From: Herpomyces periplanetae
Taxonomy: Eukaryota > Ascomycota > Laboulbeniomycetes > Herpomycetales > Herpomycetaceae
Direction: 5' to 3'
Length of the DNA stretch: 64,000 nucleotides
Assembly (NCBI GenBank): GCA_009733715.1
Contig: WMKJ01000007.1
Location: 141,691-205,690 of the forward strand
Below the pieces are notes generated by a model. That model saw only the letters and a program-made list of their open reading frames with translations, searched no databases and was not told where the DNA came from. This document shows positions 23,991-35,977 of the stretch, one piece after another; position 1 is the first letter of the stretch; every line of letters begins with the position of its first letter. Both the position numbers and the translations under genes were made by a program.

Positions 23991-24990
23991 AATTCTGAAA
24001 ATGTAAATTTTATTGCAAGTATTCCCGGTAAAATTTATAATTTAATAATATGATTCCCTATACTCAACCTGCATCGGCACACTTGGTCGAATTTATACAT
24101 CTACACTGTCACGTGGCCGTTCTTTTTTGGATGGAATGATGTCATTGGGTATATTTATGCACATGTGCGCGCTTGGTTATAACCTTGTATGGTTAACTTT
24201 TATGGGTGGAGGTATTTTTACTCATGTTAAAGTGAAGTATATTGCGAAGCTTCATATTTAATTGTCGATTGATTCAATCTAGTACAAAATTCACAATAAT
24301 TTAATTCTCAGGTGAGCTAGCCATTTTACACTTAGGAACAGCAGGCATAATGACCAATACATAATCAGGTTAAAAGTATGTGTTTCAATGTCAAGTAACA
24401 TTTTTGGCGAGTGATTTTATCAATTCTAATACTCAAAAAACATTATTTTCACGCTAATATTCAATTGAAACTTTATCCATATTTTAAATCTTTTCCACCA
24501 TTTTTCATCACTGCATTCGTACAAGTGCTCCTAACCTTCTTTCTCATGCTTTCGTATCTGCAGCCTTACCTTTCGCATTCCACAATATACTGACTAATCA
24601 TAGTCACATGACTGGCATGAGGGGTTAGGAATCTTTGGGGAGCGCTAGTGGGCTGGTGGTGAAGGTGTCTGGGGATTGAAGAGATGAATATCGCGTGGAT
24701 GGTTCAGAAAACGTGAGTAAATGAATTGTCAATTAATCTTCTTGTGAGGTTTATTAAGTTATTACTTGTTTACTTATTCATCAGCTGTTTGATTTTGTAA
24801 AGTTTACCTCGCACAGTTGAATGTATGACAAGCGCGCTGTGTCAATACCGACGGTTGTTATGATTCGGATGTAAATTTATCTGACGTTTAACTTGGAGCC
24901 AGTGACATGTATCACCGCCGGGGAATATCTTTGCGATATATATACGTGAATCTCAGTTAAATAAGTTAAGCTGTGTCACGCGCTCTGATA
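23991..24990. promoter_or_regulatory. Divergent promoter region, exonuclease / ING gene
   Basis: One kilobase between two outward-facing starts. TCACGTGG spans 24109-24116, about 120 bp before the exonuclease start. A short AT-rich open frame at 24411-24593 has no family similarity and is not called. No repeat is seen. Confidence 0.4.
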
Positions 24991-27861
24991 ATGGCTACGG
25001 ATGTAGCTTCGGATGCCAAAGCTACAGTCACAGAATTTATTGATTATACTGAACATTACCCAGCAGACTTACACCGATCTTTTTCGCTTATCGCAAATCT
25101 CGATGAAGCTTATCAATGCGCGGCTGCTCGTATAATTAAACTCACTCGTGAATATGCGAATTTATCTAATGTTACGGCAGCTGAACGCCCTGACCCCGTT
25201 TCGCTGCGCCGGTCGATAGCGGAAACGTTAAATCATATTTCCCATTTGCGGCAAAATTCTGTCGCTGAAATTGAGCGATTGTGCCAGAATACAGGGAGAC
25301 ATTGTGTCAGATTATCCGTAATAAAACAAAGGTTACAGGCTTTACCATTTCCTCCTTCCCATGGAGATGGATCTCAGTCTAAACCAGATTCATCACTTAT
25401 CTCATTACCGCGAAAATGTGAACTTGATAAATCAAATATTTTAATTATTCGTGTTAACCCTACATTTCTCAAACAGCTTGCCAGTCAATCTAATTCGTCA
25501 GCCAAAACATGCGCGAGTACTGAAGAGAAAGAATTGGCATCAACTAGCAACCCGAATACTACTATCCTACCCTCACGCACCCTTCGGAGTAATGCCTCCA
25601 TTGCCAATGTTAATACGAGAAAAGAATTAATAAACAGCCCGCGTACAAGACTTAATTCACCCACGTCTGTCAATGCGACTGATTCAACTAAATTTAATGC
25701 ATCTGAGACTACATTAGCAACTCCAGAATCGCAAAAGAGTCGCAATCGCAATGTCAATCCGTCTTGTCAAAGTGTACTCAATTCACTCGAACCACCACCA
25801 GCTGACGCTAAACGGGGTAGTAAGTGGAAGCCATGGTGCAAACTTTCTGCATATGAACTGGCGCAGCTTCGAAAAAAAGTCAAAAAGAACGCAAATTGGA
25901 TTCCGACTGATGGAATCATTCAGAAGGAATTACTTCGAAAGGGGCGCGATCGAGATAGCTATGAGAAAGCCAAAAAGCAAGCAGAAGAGAGAGGAGAACC
26001 TTTTTTGGACGATGACGAAGTTGATGGAGATCCTAATAAAATTTTAGAGTCAACGGCTACGCAACTAAAAGGTGTATCGAAGCACGATACTATTGAAACA
26101 AACTTGAATGAAGGTGAACCCGTGGCGCAAGAGAGAATTGATTCCCAAGTTGTACAACGGGTTAGGGACACATTTCGAACGGTTAGTCGAAGGTTAGAAG
26201 ATAATGTTAGTAAAATCAGATTTAATTAATATTTCAAAGACTTTTGCTAACGAAAATAAACATATACTACAGAATAAACGGTCAAGGACACAAGAAAATT
26301 CAAGCTGTGATGTGGAGAGCAATGATTCGGTCGGTTCGGAACAGAGTCAAAGGGAGCATGTTCGAAAAAAACCGAGACAGTTACAACGTGGAAGTGTTAA
26401 AAAAGTTGATACTCGAGTGGAGAAAGTTATGCGAAGGAGTCGGACAAGCAGACCTGGGTGCAACTTGGAAATGTCAAATTGTAACAATACAAGTGAGCAA
26501 GTGACGTCATGGATGAATACAACGCAAATTGAGCCTCCACAAATTTCAGGTACAAATGCGGGTAAACCTGGTACAGCGTTAAACGGGCGAGTAGTTCCTG
26601 AGTTACCAGGATCGGCGGGTAATGGGGATTCTCAGGTTGTGGATCCTGCACAATTGGGCACGGTTTGTCATGCTGGTAAAACAACATTGTTAACGATACA
26701 TGCAGGAGACAGTACCTGGTCGCAAATGTCATTATCACCGTCACCATCATTTTCACGATCGAGGTCACGGTCACAGTCACGGTCGGTTCGACCAGTTGTT
26801 TCAACATTAACGCCGCATCCTGTTTGTGGGGAAAAGTTGGCAAGTTTAACAGAAAACATATCGTCTGTATCAGCAGCCACACATTCACCATCGGGAACAC
26901 CATTGGCGTTAGCATCACCTGCAGAGTCTAGTCAATTTAACGGGGCACCGGTTAAGGCAAAGGAGCGAGCAAGATCTACGGATTCAGTATCATCATTGAC
27001 TACGCTTTCCGAGTCGTCGGTTCCGTGTCCCGTGGAAGAATCAAGCCGAACATTTGAGTCACTTGAAACAATCGCAGCTACGATATCATCGATGCGCGTG
27101 ACACGGTCTAAACGAGCTGGCAATGGGGGTGAGATGAGTGACATGAAAATAGTAGAAAAAGGGGATAGGCATGCGGATGTTGAAACTAAAAAGTCTAAAG
27201 AAGCTTGGAAACGGATGACGGCTAAACCGAAGGCCGAAAAGGCTAACGTTATAACCCGGAAGCAAGCGCTGAATAATGTCTCGACGCAGGCACAGACAAG
27301 GAACAGGATGCATAAGGGTGATGTGACAAATCGGGAAGACGAAACAGGGAAAATTACGATACGTAGGTCTAGTAGTCGATTATTAGGACAGCAGATTTTA
27401 TCCAATGGACACTGTAAAGGGGAGGTTAACGGTTCGAAAATGGGGCAAACAATGAAGGATGGAGAAAGTGTTGGATCGGGTGCAAATGAGAGCGAAACGA
27501 GAAGCAAAGGAAGTAAAGGAGATGTTTCAACGACGACATATCGTCGTAAAAATCTACGAAAAAATAATACGAATAAAGGATTGGAGAATATATCTATGGA
27601 TGAGCCGCGGTATTGCTTTTGTGATGGAGTGAGTTGGGGATCGATGATTGCATGTGAAAGTGAGAGTGTAAGTGTACAAGCTGTGAAGCTGGTGGCAATA
27701 ATTCACTAACGAATGAACAGTGCGCTCGTGAGTGGTTTCATTTACCATGTGTTGGATTGGATCGGACACCGCCGCGAAGATCCAAATGGTATTGTTCAGA
27801 GTGTCAGTTGAAATTAGGGGTTAGTGAAAAAGGCCGAACGGTATGTAGGGCCAAGAAATAA
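24991..27861 (+). CDS. ING-family PHD-finger chromatin protein (Pho23/Yng-type), oversized
   Basis: Inhibitor-of-growth family subunit of a histone acetyltransferase or deacetylase complex, expected to read H3K4me3. Exons 24991-26205, 26273-27667 and 27721-27861 give 916 aa, against 250-450 for most ING proteins. The N-terminal ING helices span about residues 10-115 (FIDYTEHYPADLHRSFSLIANLDE and on). A basic segment at about 275-350, with KWKPWCKLSAYELAQLRKKVKKN, looks conserved. A long disordered region with SRSRSRSQSRS and basic nuclear-localisation-type clusters follows. The PHD finger is YCFCDGVSWGSMIAC, then ESES, then, across the last intron, CAREWFHLPCVGL and WYCSECQ. That splice (donor GTAAGT at 27668, CACTAAC branch, ACAG at 27720) restores exact ING spacing. 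The start is the first ATG in the ING frame. Confidence 0.92.
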
Positions 27862-29109
27862 CAATCCGATTGGATTGTGACGCATGGAATGGCTTTTTGG
27901 GCTTTTTTTTGAGGTGTACGGATAACTTTTAACGTGTTATATGGGCCAATGCGCTCGGTCGCGCTCCCGGGATTTATCAGTTGATTTACACACGAACATG
28001 GCATTTGCTTACTTCTTCATTTTTGCGGGTTTCTTTGTTCACACAATCCTCGATAATCTGTCTTTGCCACTTCATTCTAACTAAACGATTTTACTTTTTG
28101 ATATTTAACCATGACATTGACCGTTGTGTTTATTCACGACACCATTCCCCTGCAATTCCTTCTGTGTAAATACTCATCCATACATTTGACATAATGGTTT
28201 AAAACTCTTTTTTCTGGCAATGCTACGTACTTATTTTTTAACTGAATAGATGTCGCATGTATTCACTCATTTGAGATGAATGATTTATTAAACCAGATCA
28301 GACCAAACCACACAGTCAACTTCTTCATTGTCCCTTTGATCGCATCGCCAGTTTTTTAATGCAAAAACCAAGAATCTCCAGTTCGGAAAAATACTATACC
28401 CGCGCAGCACCGGCAGATCCGATGCGGGACGGCACAATATTGATCCAGAAGGGGGATCGTGCACGGATCGGAATAATATAGTAACGAATGGGTGTGGCGG
28501 TGTACAGGTTGGTTTAGGCGAAATATTTGGGCGGAGAAGAGAAACGGATTGAAGGGTTATTGGTAGAAAGCAAAATGAATTTTTAATTATCCTTGTAATT
28601 AACCAGTTCAATTTGACTGTCAGCCGATAATGATCTTGGATAAGCGTGTGTGAGGCAAAAATTTGGAGTTAACTTGGTACATTTATCATCAAAATGCCAG
28701 TTGGATATTCATTTGTGGGTTAACTGGATTGTCAGGTAAGACTATATTTCATCAGAATACAAAAAATTGTCAACCATTTTAATATGTAAGGCAAGGATTA
28801 ACTCGGAAATTTAAAAATATTGCTTACGGCCGAAGTAGAGTTCATTATGTTTCGTTGAAGCAATAAGTTCCGGGACAGAATTATTTTAAAGTGGCAGACG
28901 TATTTAATCGTGTGCACATTACACGGTCTGGGTTGAAAGTTAAGAAACGGCTAGTTTAACTTGACGTGAAACGCCAAAGATCTTCTAGAGTAACTTAGAC
29001 ATTAGGTGGGGTGGTCAAATGAAAATTGTTAACAGCACAAGCATGCATTGTGGTATATTGTGATGGTGAATGAGGGAGTGTTCGTGATAAGTTTCGTTGG
29101 GCTGTGAAC
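27862..29109. other. Intergenic region, ING gene to helicase
   Basis: About 1.2 kb of AT-rich sequence with no supportable gene. A 107-codon minus-strand frame at 28288-28611 lacks family similarity and promoter or splice context, so I leave it out. The region should hold the ING 3' end and the helicase promoter. Confidence 0.5.
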
Positions 29110-32100
29110 ATGTCAAAAATTAAAACAAAAAAAATACCGTCTGTTAACTACGGTTGGGCAGACTTATGGCAAACAGTTGAAAGTAAGAAGATAGGGACAG
29201 AAGGTAATGCAGCTCGGAGAGTAAATGAATTATCATTAAATGCAAATGAACTTCAGGATGACTCGCGCCAAAATGTAACGATTGGTGAACTGCAAAACAT
29301 TTATGATGAAGATGAGTCTGGAGGTGGGGATCTAGATGAGGATTTTTTAGATAATAAACTATATACGAAATATTGTCAAAACTTTTACCAACTCCGGCGA
29401 AAGGTCCAGAAGTACATGAGTACGGATAAGCTGCCACATGATGGACCAGATTGGGTAAATGCTTCGGAAGTTCCCACCTCTAGTGGTTTTATGAATGAAC
29501 TAGAACAATACGGGGATGGGTGTGCACTAGCTAATGATTCGGTCAACATTATTAAAGGAGTTTGGCAATCCAAAGAACATTACTTGGAGCGACAGTATAG
29601 ATTACTGCGTGAGGATGCAGTTGGACCATTGCGCGCGGCTGTTTACAAGGTTCGAGGGCATCAGTGCCCGTGTGAGAAAGATTTTGGAAATTCCATTGGG
29701 ATATATGATAAAGTTAAAGTAGCTTCGGTAATGCTAGCAAGCATTGGAGTCACCGTTAACGTCAAATTTTCTTTACGTCGAGTTGGTAAAAAAATCAATT
29801 GGGATCAATCAAAACGTCTGATGACCGGGTCGCTAGTAGCGCTTACCCCCGTAGAAGATATGTTTCGCACTAAGTTGTTAATTGGTACAATCGCAGCACG
29901 ACCTTTATCAGGTCTGCAGGAAGATCCCCCAGAGATTGATCTAATTTTTTCAGACGTGATGGATACCCCGTTGGATACAGAGATGGAGTACATAATGATA
30001 GAAGAACGATCGAGTTTTTTCGAGGCAAATAGACACTCGTTGCTAGCACTTCAAAAATTGCACCATGAAGCAATTCCCTTTCATGAGCATATTGTGGATT
30101 TGAAGACAGAAGTCAAGCCACCGGAGTATATTCTTAGTCAATCCAAGTATGATATTAAACAAATTCTCAATCGAGATGACAAGAATGATGCCGAACCTCC
30201 AAGTCATATAGTCGACGTGTTAAATGACTGGCCTAGAGCACCAAATTGTCCTTTGGATGAATCCCAGCTGGAAGCGTTGCAGCGAATGTTAACTAAACGG
30301 ATCAGTATTATTCAAGGCCCACCTGGAACAGGTAAAACGCACATTTCGGTTCAGGCATTGAAGATTCTTTTGGATAATACGCAAATTGGGGAACCTCCAT
30401 TGATTGTGACATGTCAGACAAATCATGCTTTAGATCAATTGTTGCGACATGTTTCTACGTTTGAGGAGCGGTTCATGCGATTAGGTAGTCGATCTAAAGA
30501 TCAAGATGTGATCAAGAAGCGAACTCTGTTGAACATTCGACGAAATATCAGCTTTCCTCAGATGGCAGTTGGGGATTTTCGGAAGGCGGTTAAATCGATG
30601 GCAAATATAGCGAAACGAGCAAAAGTAGTATTGGAACCATTGCGTAACGAAAGTCGTGAAATGCTCGATGCGAGTTTATACCAGCGTTACGGAATCTTGA
30701 ACAGCGAGCAGATTGACTGCCTTGAGAAAGGAAACAATTCGTGGACACAAGGAAGAGTTAGCACGATTGAAGGATCGGGAGTCTTTGGAAAATGGCTTGG
30801 TACAGACTTAATGGAGCAGCAACGAACATTCGAAAGTGATGAATCATTCTTTGAGTTTGAAGAAGCTGAATTGGAATTTGAGGCATTTAAGGAAATTGAG
30901 GCAGAGGCTTTGATTTCAGATGGTCATCACGATATGTTGCGCGGGATTAAGATTGTGTTGCATGACAACTTTGCGGCTCGCCAGCGGGTGAATCTTTCGA
31001 ATGATGAGTGCGTTAAAATGCTTAAAGAAAACAACTTATACAAGATTGATCAAAAGTATCGTTCGGCTATATTCATGTATTGCTACCGTGAACTTAAGCA
31101 GCGGATTTTACAAGAATTTAGAACAATTGCTGAAGAATTTACCCGGGAAGTTGGCCGACGAAAAACTGCTTCATTCGTGCGGGATATGTATCTCCTTCAA
31201 CAATGCAAGATGATTGGAATTACGGTAACTGGATTCAGCAAATTTCGGGGTATGCTGTCGGCCTTAGAACCTAAAATCGTATTAATCGAAGAAGCAGCTC
31301 AAACTATGGAAGCGCCTGTGGTAGCGACACTTCTACCATCAGTGCAACACATGATTTTAATTGGCGATCATTTGCAGCTTCGGCCTCAATGTCATTTACG
31401 TCGACTTGAAAATAAACCATACTACCTCAACGTATCATTGTTTGAACGTTTAGTTCGCAATGGTGTGGAGTACTCTTCATTACGGCGACAACGGCGCATG
31501 ATTCCGGAAGTTCGAAGATTATTGGCGCCCATCTACGGCGATCTAATCATCGATCATCCCAGTGTTTGTGATAAAACTGTACGAGGTCGGGTGCCGGGAA
31601 TGGGCTTAATTAACTCGTTTTTCTTTACACACACTGCACCTGAGTCACAAGATGATCATGCTTCCTCCGTGAACGAAGCTGAAGCAGATATCATCGTCGG
31701 ATTTTTCGAATACCTTATACTGAATGGATTATCCGGTCACCAAATAACAATTTTAACCTTTTACAATGGACAGCGAAAACGGATTTTTAGACTGTTGGGT
31801 AAATGTGCCAACTTACGCGGTCACGAATTAAAAGTCGTGACGGTTGATTCGTATCAAGGCGAGGAAAATGATGTGATTTTATTATCTCTCGTGCGTAATA
31901 ATCAAATGTCACAGATCGGTTTCGTGGGAATTAGCAATCGGGTGTGCGTTGCAATTTCACGAGCACGAATTGGTTTATACATCTTTGGCAATGGAGAACT
32001 TCTTTGCGCGTGTAACAAAACCTGGCTTAAAATTTTAGGCGTCATGTCAGGAATTGACGGTGAACCTGCCCCGAACAAACCACGCCGACGACTAGGCTTG

Positions 32101-33501
32101 GGATTACCCTTAACGTGTAAAAATCACGGCAATGTCGTTTACATCGACAAGCCGCAGGCTTGGAAATCTCTTCACGGGGGGTGTCGACAAAAGTGTCATG
32201 AAGTATTACCCTGTGGACATGCTTGTTTTCTGAATTGCCATCCATTTCCTCATGACCAGATAAAATGCCGGGCAATGTGTGGAGCTATGCTGAGTTGTGG
32301 TCACACTTGTCAACAAACCTGTGGCTCCGTGTGCTTTTGTACGCCGTGTAATGGTGGAGGAATTATCTCGTTTGATGTCGTTGACCAAGCGTACATGCAG
32401 CCGCCATTTTTCAGTCGTAACAAAACTCTCCCGCCTGCTACCGTCATTTCACCTGGTTCTCTGCCTCCCACAGTATCACGCACTATTGATTCTTCCATTT
32501 ATGCTAATACTTATGCCACTGTCCCTACTCCTTTGTTCACTTCCCAAGTTACCAAACTTGCGCAAACGCCTGTAATTGTTTCCGAGACTGCATTGCCGTC
32601 TGCTCCCGTTTCATCATCCGTTGAGACTACATCAACTACACCTGGCATCACCATTACGACATCCTTACCAGTTTCCCTTCCAACCCTGAACAAAACCACC
32701 ACTTCTACCACTGCACCCACACCCACACCTGCATTCGTATCCACATCTGCACCTGCGTTCGCTCCCGCTCCCGCTCCCGCTTCCTCTTCTCCTAGCACCA
32801 AAACTAGATCCAAAAAGTTTATTTATGCAGCTAAACGACCATTAATAGCACAAACCAAAAATCCTTCCTTCGCGGCTGTTGCAGCGGCTGCAGCTGCAGC
32901 TGCAGCATTACCACTCAGTAATGGATTACCCGAGTTACCGTTACCTGATATGCCATCACCGTCTGGACCTAAACGATATCCGTGTGTAAGTGACAACGAC
33001 AGCCAGGCTTCTGATGATTTACCGAATTCCTCCTCCATCCTCGATGACCCACCTGATCTGTCATCTTTGCCAATACCCGCTCTCTCACCACTCAAACCGT
33101 CCATTGCTACTCAACCATTCCCCATCTCTTCTTCATGCTCGTATAGTGATTTTGACAATGCCCTTCCTACGTTCCAAAGCGTACTACCATCCTCCACGAC
33201 ACCCCTGCTTACTAGTGTGAACAAGGCCAAAGCATCACCCATTGAAACGCTAATCGACCTTGAATTAGTGTACCCAAGTATCCAGACTGTTTCGGGAAAT
33301 GGGATTGCCCCGGAAGTGTTAACTCACGGCATGGAATGTGCAGCACTATTACCCCAACGTGTGTGTGAAACCGCAACACTAAACTCTTCATCCTCACCAC
33401 AATGTTTGTCCCCTGTTACTGCAAATATTACACTTGAACTGGAGTGTCTGTCTAATGTTATTGGTGAAGATATGTTGAACAGCCTAAGTTTACTAGACTA
33501 A
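29110..33501 (+). CDS. SF1 helicase of the Hrr1/ZNFX1 (NFX1-type zinc finger) family
   Basis: Superfamily-1 RNA helicase related to fission yeast Hrr1, a partner of the RNA-dependent RNA polymerase complex in RNAi heterochromatin, and to animal ZNFX1. Single exon, 1463 aa; the first ATG in frame is at 29110. Walker A is GPPGTGKT (about residues 403-410), followed by a long insertion typical of the family. Motif II is IEEAAQTMEAP (about 726), motif III is GDHLQLRPQ, then LRRQRRM, and motifs V/VI are VDSYQGEENDVILLS and VAISRAR. A cysteine-rich NFX1-type zone (about 1000-1080) has CRQKCHEVLPCGHAC and CGAMLSCGHTCQQTC. The last 380 residues are Ser/Thr/Pro-rich low complexity, with a polyalanine run near 1255-1267 and Ala-Pro repeats. 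A role in RNA silencing follows from the family. Whether this organism has Dicer and RdRP cannot be seen here. Confidence 0.93.
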   Translation: MSKIKTKKIPSVNYGWADLWQTVESKKIGTEGNAARRVNELSLNANELQDDSRQNVTIGELQNIYDEDESGGGDLDEDFLDNKLYTKYCQNFYQLRRKVQKYMSTDKLPHDGPDWVNASEVPTSSGFMNELEQYGDGCALANDSVNIIKGVWQSKEHYLERQYRLLREDAVGPLRAAVYKVRGHQCPCEKDFGNSIGIYDKVKVASVMLASIGVTVNVKFSLRRVGKKINWDQSKRLMTGSLVALTPVEDMFRTKLLIGTIAARPLSGLQEDPPEIDLIFSDVMDTPLDTEMEYIMIEERSSFFEANRHSLLALQKLHHEAIPFHEHIVDLKTEVKPPEYILSQSKYDIKQILNRDDKNDAEPPSHIVDVLNDWPRAPNCPLDESQLEALQRMLTKRISIIQGPPGTGKTHISVQALKILLDNTQIGEPPLIVTCQTNHALDQLLRHVSTFEERFMRLGSRSKDQDVIKKRTLLNIRRNISFPQMAVGDFRKAVKSMANIAKRAKVVLEPLRNESREMLDASLYQRYGILNSEQIDCLEKGNNSWTQGRVSTIEGSGVFGKWLGTDLMEQQRTFESDESFFEFEEAELEFEAFKEIEAEALISDGHHDMLRGIKIVLHDNFAARQRVNLSNDECVKMLKENNLYKIDQKYRSAIFMYCYRELKQRILQEFRTIAEEFTREVGRRKTASFVRDMYLLQQCKMIGITVTGFSKFRGMLSALEPKIVLIEEAAQTMEAPVVATLLPSVQHMILIGDHLQLRPQCHLRRLENKPYYLNVSLFERLVRNGVEYSSLRRQRRMIPEVRRLLAPIYGDLIIDHPSVCDKTVRGRVPGMGLINSFFFTHTAPESQDDHASSVNEAEADIIVGFFEYLILNGLSGHQITILTFYNGQRKRIFRLLGKCANLRGHELKVVTVDSYQGEENDVILLSLVRNNQMSQIGFVGISNRVCVAISRARIGLYIFGNGELLCACNKTWLKILGVMSGIDGEPAPNKPRRRLGLGLPLTCKNHGNVVYIDKPQAWKSLHGGCRQKCHEVLPCGHACFLNCHPFPHDQIKCRAMCGAMLSCGHTCQQTCGSVCFCTPCNGGGIISFDVVDQAYMQPPFFSRNKTLPPATVISPGSLPPTVSRTIDSSIYANTYATVPTPLFTSQVTKLAQTPVIVSETALPSAPVSSSVETTSTTPGITITTSLPVSLPTLNKTTTSTTAPTPTPAFVSTSAPAFAPAPAPASSSPSTKTRSKKFIYAAKRPLIAQTKNPSFAAVAAAAAAAAALPLSNGLPELPLPDMPSPSGPKRYPCVSDNDSQASDDLPNSSSILDDPPDLSSLPIPALSPLKPSIATQPFPISSSCSYSDFDNALPTFQSVLPSSTTPLLTSVNKAKASPIETLIDLELVYPSIQTVSGNGIAPEVLTHGMECAALLPQRVCETATLNSSSSPQCLSPVTANITLELECLSNVIGEDMLNSLSLLD

Positions 33502-33663
33502 GTCGCATGAATTGGAACACTGAAGAATCTGTTTAGCTCAATTTACATACAACGAAGCAAGTTTGCCCGTAGATAGTTAATCTTGGAAAGGTAAATGCGC
33601 ACTCCATTTACCAAATGTACAAATGGGGAACAGGTAGCCGTGTATATAAGCTCACGTAAATAT

Positions 33664-35048
33664 TTAACGTGAAAGTAGCGTATCCGGCGTTGGAAATATC
33701 TTGATAACTCCACGTTTTCTATCGTTTAAAGGAACACCGTACCGGGAGCGCCCAGGCTTAAAAATCCAGTCAGGATAATTTATAACCTTCTGGGCAGATA
33801 ATGCGAACGACGAGGTCGCGGGGTTAAGTTTACCATCTACCGTCATGTTAACGAATAAAAATGTTGACTTGGAAGCGCGAACTTGAACTACGCTGGCTGA
33901 GCGTGTTCGGCGCGCAGCTGTAATAGCGACGCGGCGCGCTTGGGTAACTTGATCGTCGTAGCGGATTCGTTGGGTATTGCGTGCACTTCGAGATTCCTCT
34001 AAAGAATCATCCAATAGTTCAGGAAGTGGTAAACGAGCGTCCAAGGGTAGCAATCGTGGATTAAATGCTCGCGCCGCATCAGCGCGTGTGAAAACGCGAC
34101 TTTCCGGGACCGGATGAAACACGGGTTGTCGCGTGTAAGCGTGTATTGGTACATCATTGACTTCTTCGTGTCGCGTTGTTACTGCGCTTGTTACCCCAAC
34201 TCCCGCTGCCACTGTTGTAGTAGCCGTACCCATACCTGACTCCCCCGTTAACTTGGTCACAGGAAGCATACTTAGTATCGTATTAGCGTAAACATCTGCG
34301 GTAGGTCGACCCTGTTAACACCCTTAAATTAGTTAAATCAACGCTACCGATCGCAATTAAGGTCTAGTAAGCGTGTGCGAATATGTTCACAAGTCTGTGC
34401 ACATCAATTTCAGTTAACGTGTGTCAGACGTGTGTGAAAGGAGGCTACACGTTTTAATCATGTTCACTAACGAATCTTCAAGACTAATCGTTACGTTTAA
34501 AAACCTTTTCATCATCATTCACACGTTAACGAAGCTGCGTGCGCCCTTACACTTACCTCGCTGATCCATCTGTCTTCAATCGCTGCTAAGCGTACGACTG
34601 CGCATATACGTGGAATGCTAACGTTTAAGTCGCCGCTAACACGACGTATCGAATGTTTTAACGTATTGACCCGGCGAACAATTTCCGCGCGAACATCAGG
34701 TCCGAGAATTGATTCACTACGAAACGTTGGGTTCAAAGGAAATGGTCTTTGTACGCTACCACTGTTTCCTTCACTCCAGTTTGCTTCACTTGACCCACCT
34801 CGTCGTCCCGTTGATCGCCCATCAGTTGTGTACGCCGTAACGTAGTTCGTACGGCCTGAACGTCCTTGACGAAAATTTTCTCCCGGCCCGTTTAACCACG
34901 CGTTTAGACGGCCCTGTAGAGCCGCATCTACTTCCTCACGCGATTTACTATGTGATCGACGTTGAAACCCCAACACTCCTCCCCTTAAGCTTTTCCATGC
35001 AACATCCCCGATAAATGCCATAAAAGTTGCCCCCGAACTGCCTATCAT
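33664..35048 (-). CDS. bot1: Mitochondrial small-subunit ribosomal protein mS45 (Bot1/Mrps35 type)
   Basis: Fungal mitoribosome small-subunit protein mS45, known as Mrps35 in budding yeast and Bot1 in fission yeast; it is needed for mitochondrial translation. Exon 1 is 35048-34557 and exon 2 is 34311-33664, giving 379 aa, phase 0 at the GTAAGT donor. Landmarks are RPFPLNPTFRSESIL, then IPRICAVVRLAAIEDRWISE at the exon junction, GRPTADVYANTILSMLP at the start of exon 2, HPVPESRVFTRADAARAF, RLPLPELLDD, and a C-terminal part with KSTFLFVNMTVDGKLNP. The 245-bp intron is longer than others in compact genes here. The N-terminus is only moderately presequence-like. TCACGTGC lies about 80 bp before the start. 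The protein is more Arg-rich and variable than relatives, but the order of motifs is clear. Confidence 0.9.
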
Positions 35049-35977
35049 GCAATCATTTCAAGAATTAGTCCCTTCAAAATCATCCCAACAACCTAATGCC
35101 CATATATATATCTACTCTACTGTGAGTCACGTGCAGACTTACTAATCGCCCTACCCAAGCCGCACGCGCAGAGCGGGCGGAGTTAGGACACGATGGAGAT
35201 GTGGCAATACTTCAGGGTTTGATGAGACGTAAAATAAAGCATAGCGTGTATACGTGCAAAATGTAATTTAAATACTGCATAAACTAACTAAATGGGGAAC
35301 TTTGTCATGTTTGCCCGGAAAATGCCAATGAGGCTTATATATGCAAAGCTACATGGAGTATGGATAGCGAGCATCCAGGCGCAGACAAATGATGCGAAGA
35401 TAAATAGCCGTGGCACGTAAAGTCGTAGCCAAATACGCACGCGCGCACAAGCAGCGCAGAAAAGTGATACCTAGCACACCAACATGATAATGGTGCAAGG
35501 TATGGGTGCGTAGACTTATTGGCAAAATGAAAACATTGTAACAAAAAACCAAAGAATTAACGACTGCACGGGAAACAAGCAGGATGGACTTGACCCCACA
35601 CTAAATAAAGCATTACGAGAATCAACTTCAGCCGGAGCAAGCTGGCTGACTAATAGTGAACCGGGTTCATTGTACGGACACAACAGCCAGCATGCCAGAG
35701 GTTGAAATAGCTGAATAGACTCTGGAATAAGTGCAAAACATTATGAAGTGGAAGTTAAACTTCCGAAAGCAATGCAATTAAGCGAATAAAAACATACGTA
35801 TATGCGCGCACGCACACACATGAAGAGTTAATGCCATGAACGTAGACAAATACGCTCGAGTGTGCAAGGACGTACAAACACATACATAAATATCAAATAA
35901 CACTACAGTATCTCGCAAATCGAATGACATTTGAGCAAATCATGAGAATATGACGTCAACTTTTCTAATGTGATATA

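Noticed and set aside
28288-28611. 107-codon minus-strand open frame between the ING gene and the helicase.
   Set aside because: No family similarity, no promoter or splice signal, and composition like the surrounding DNA.
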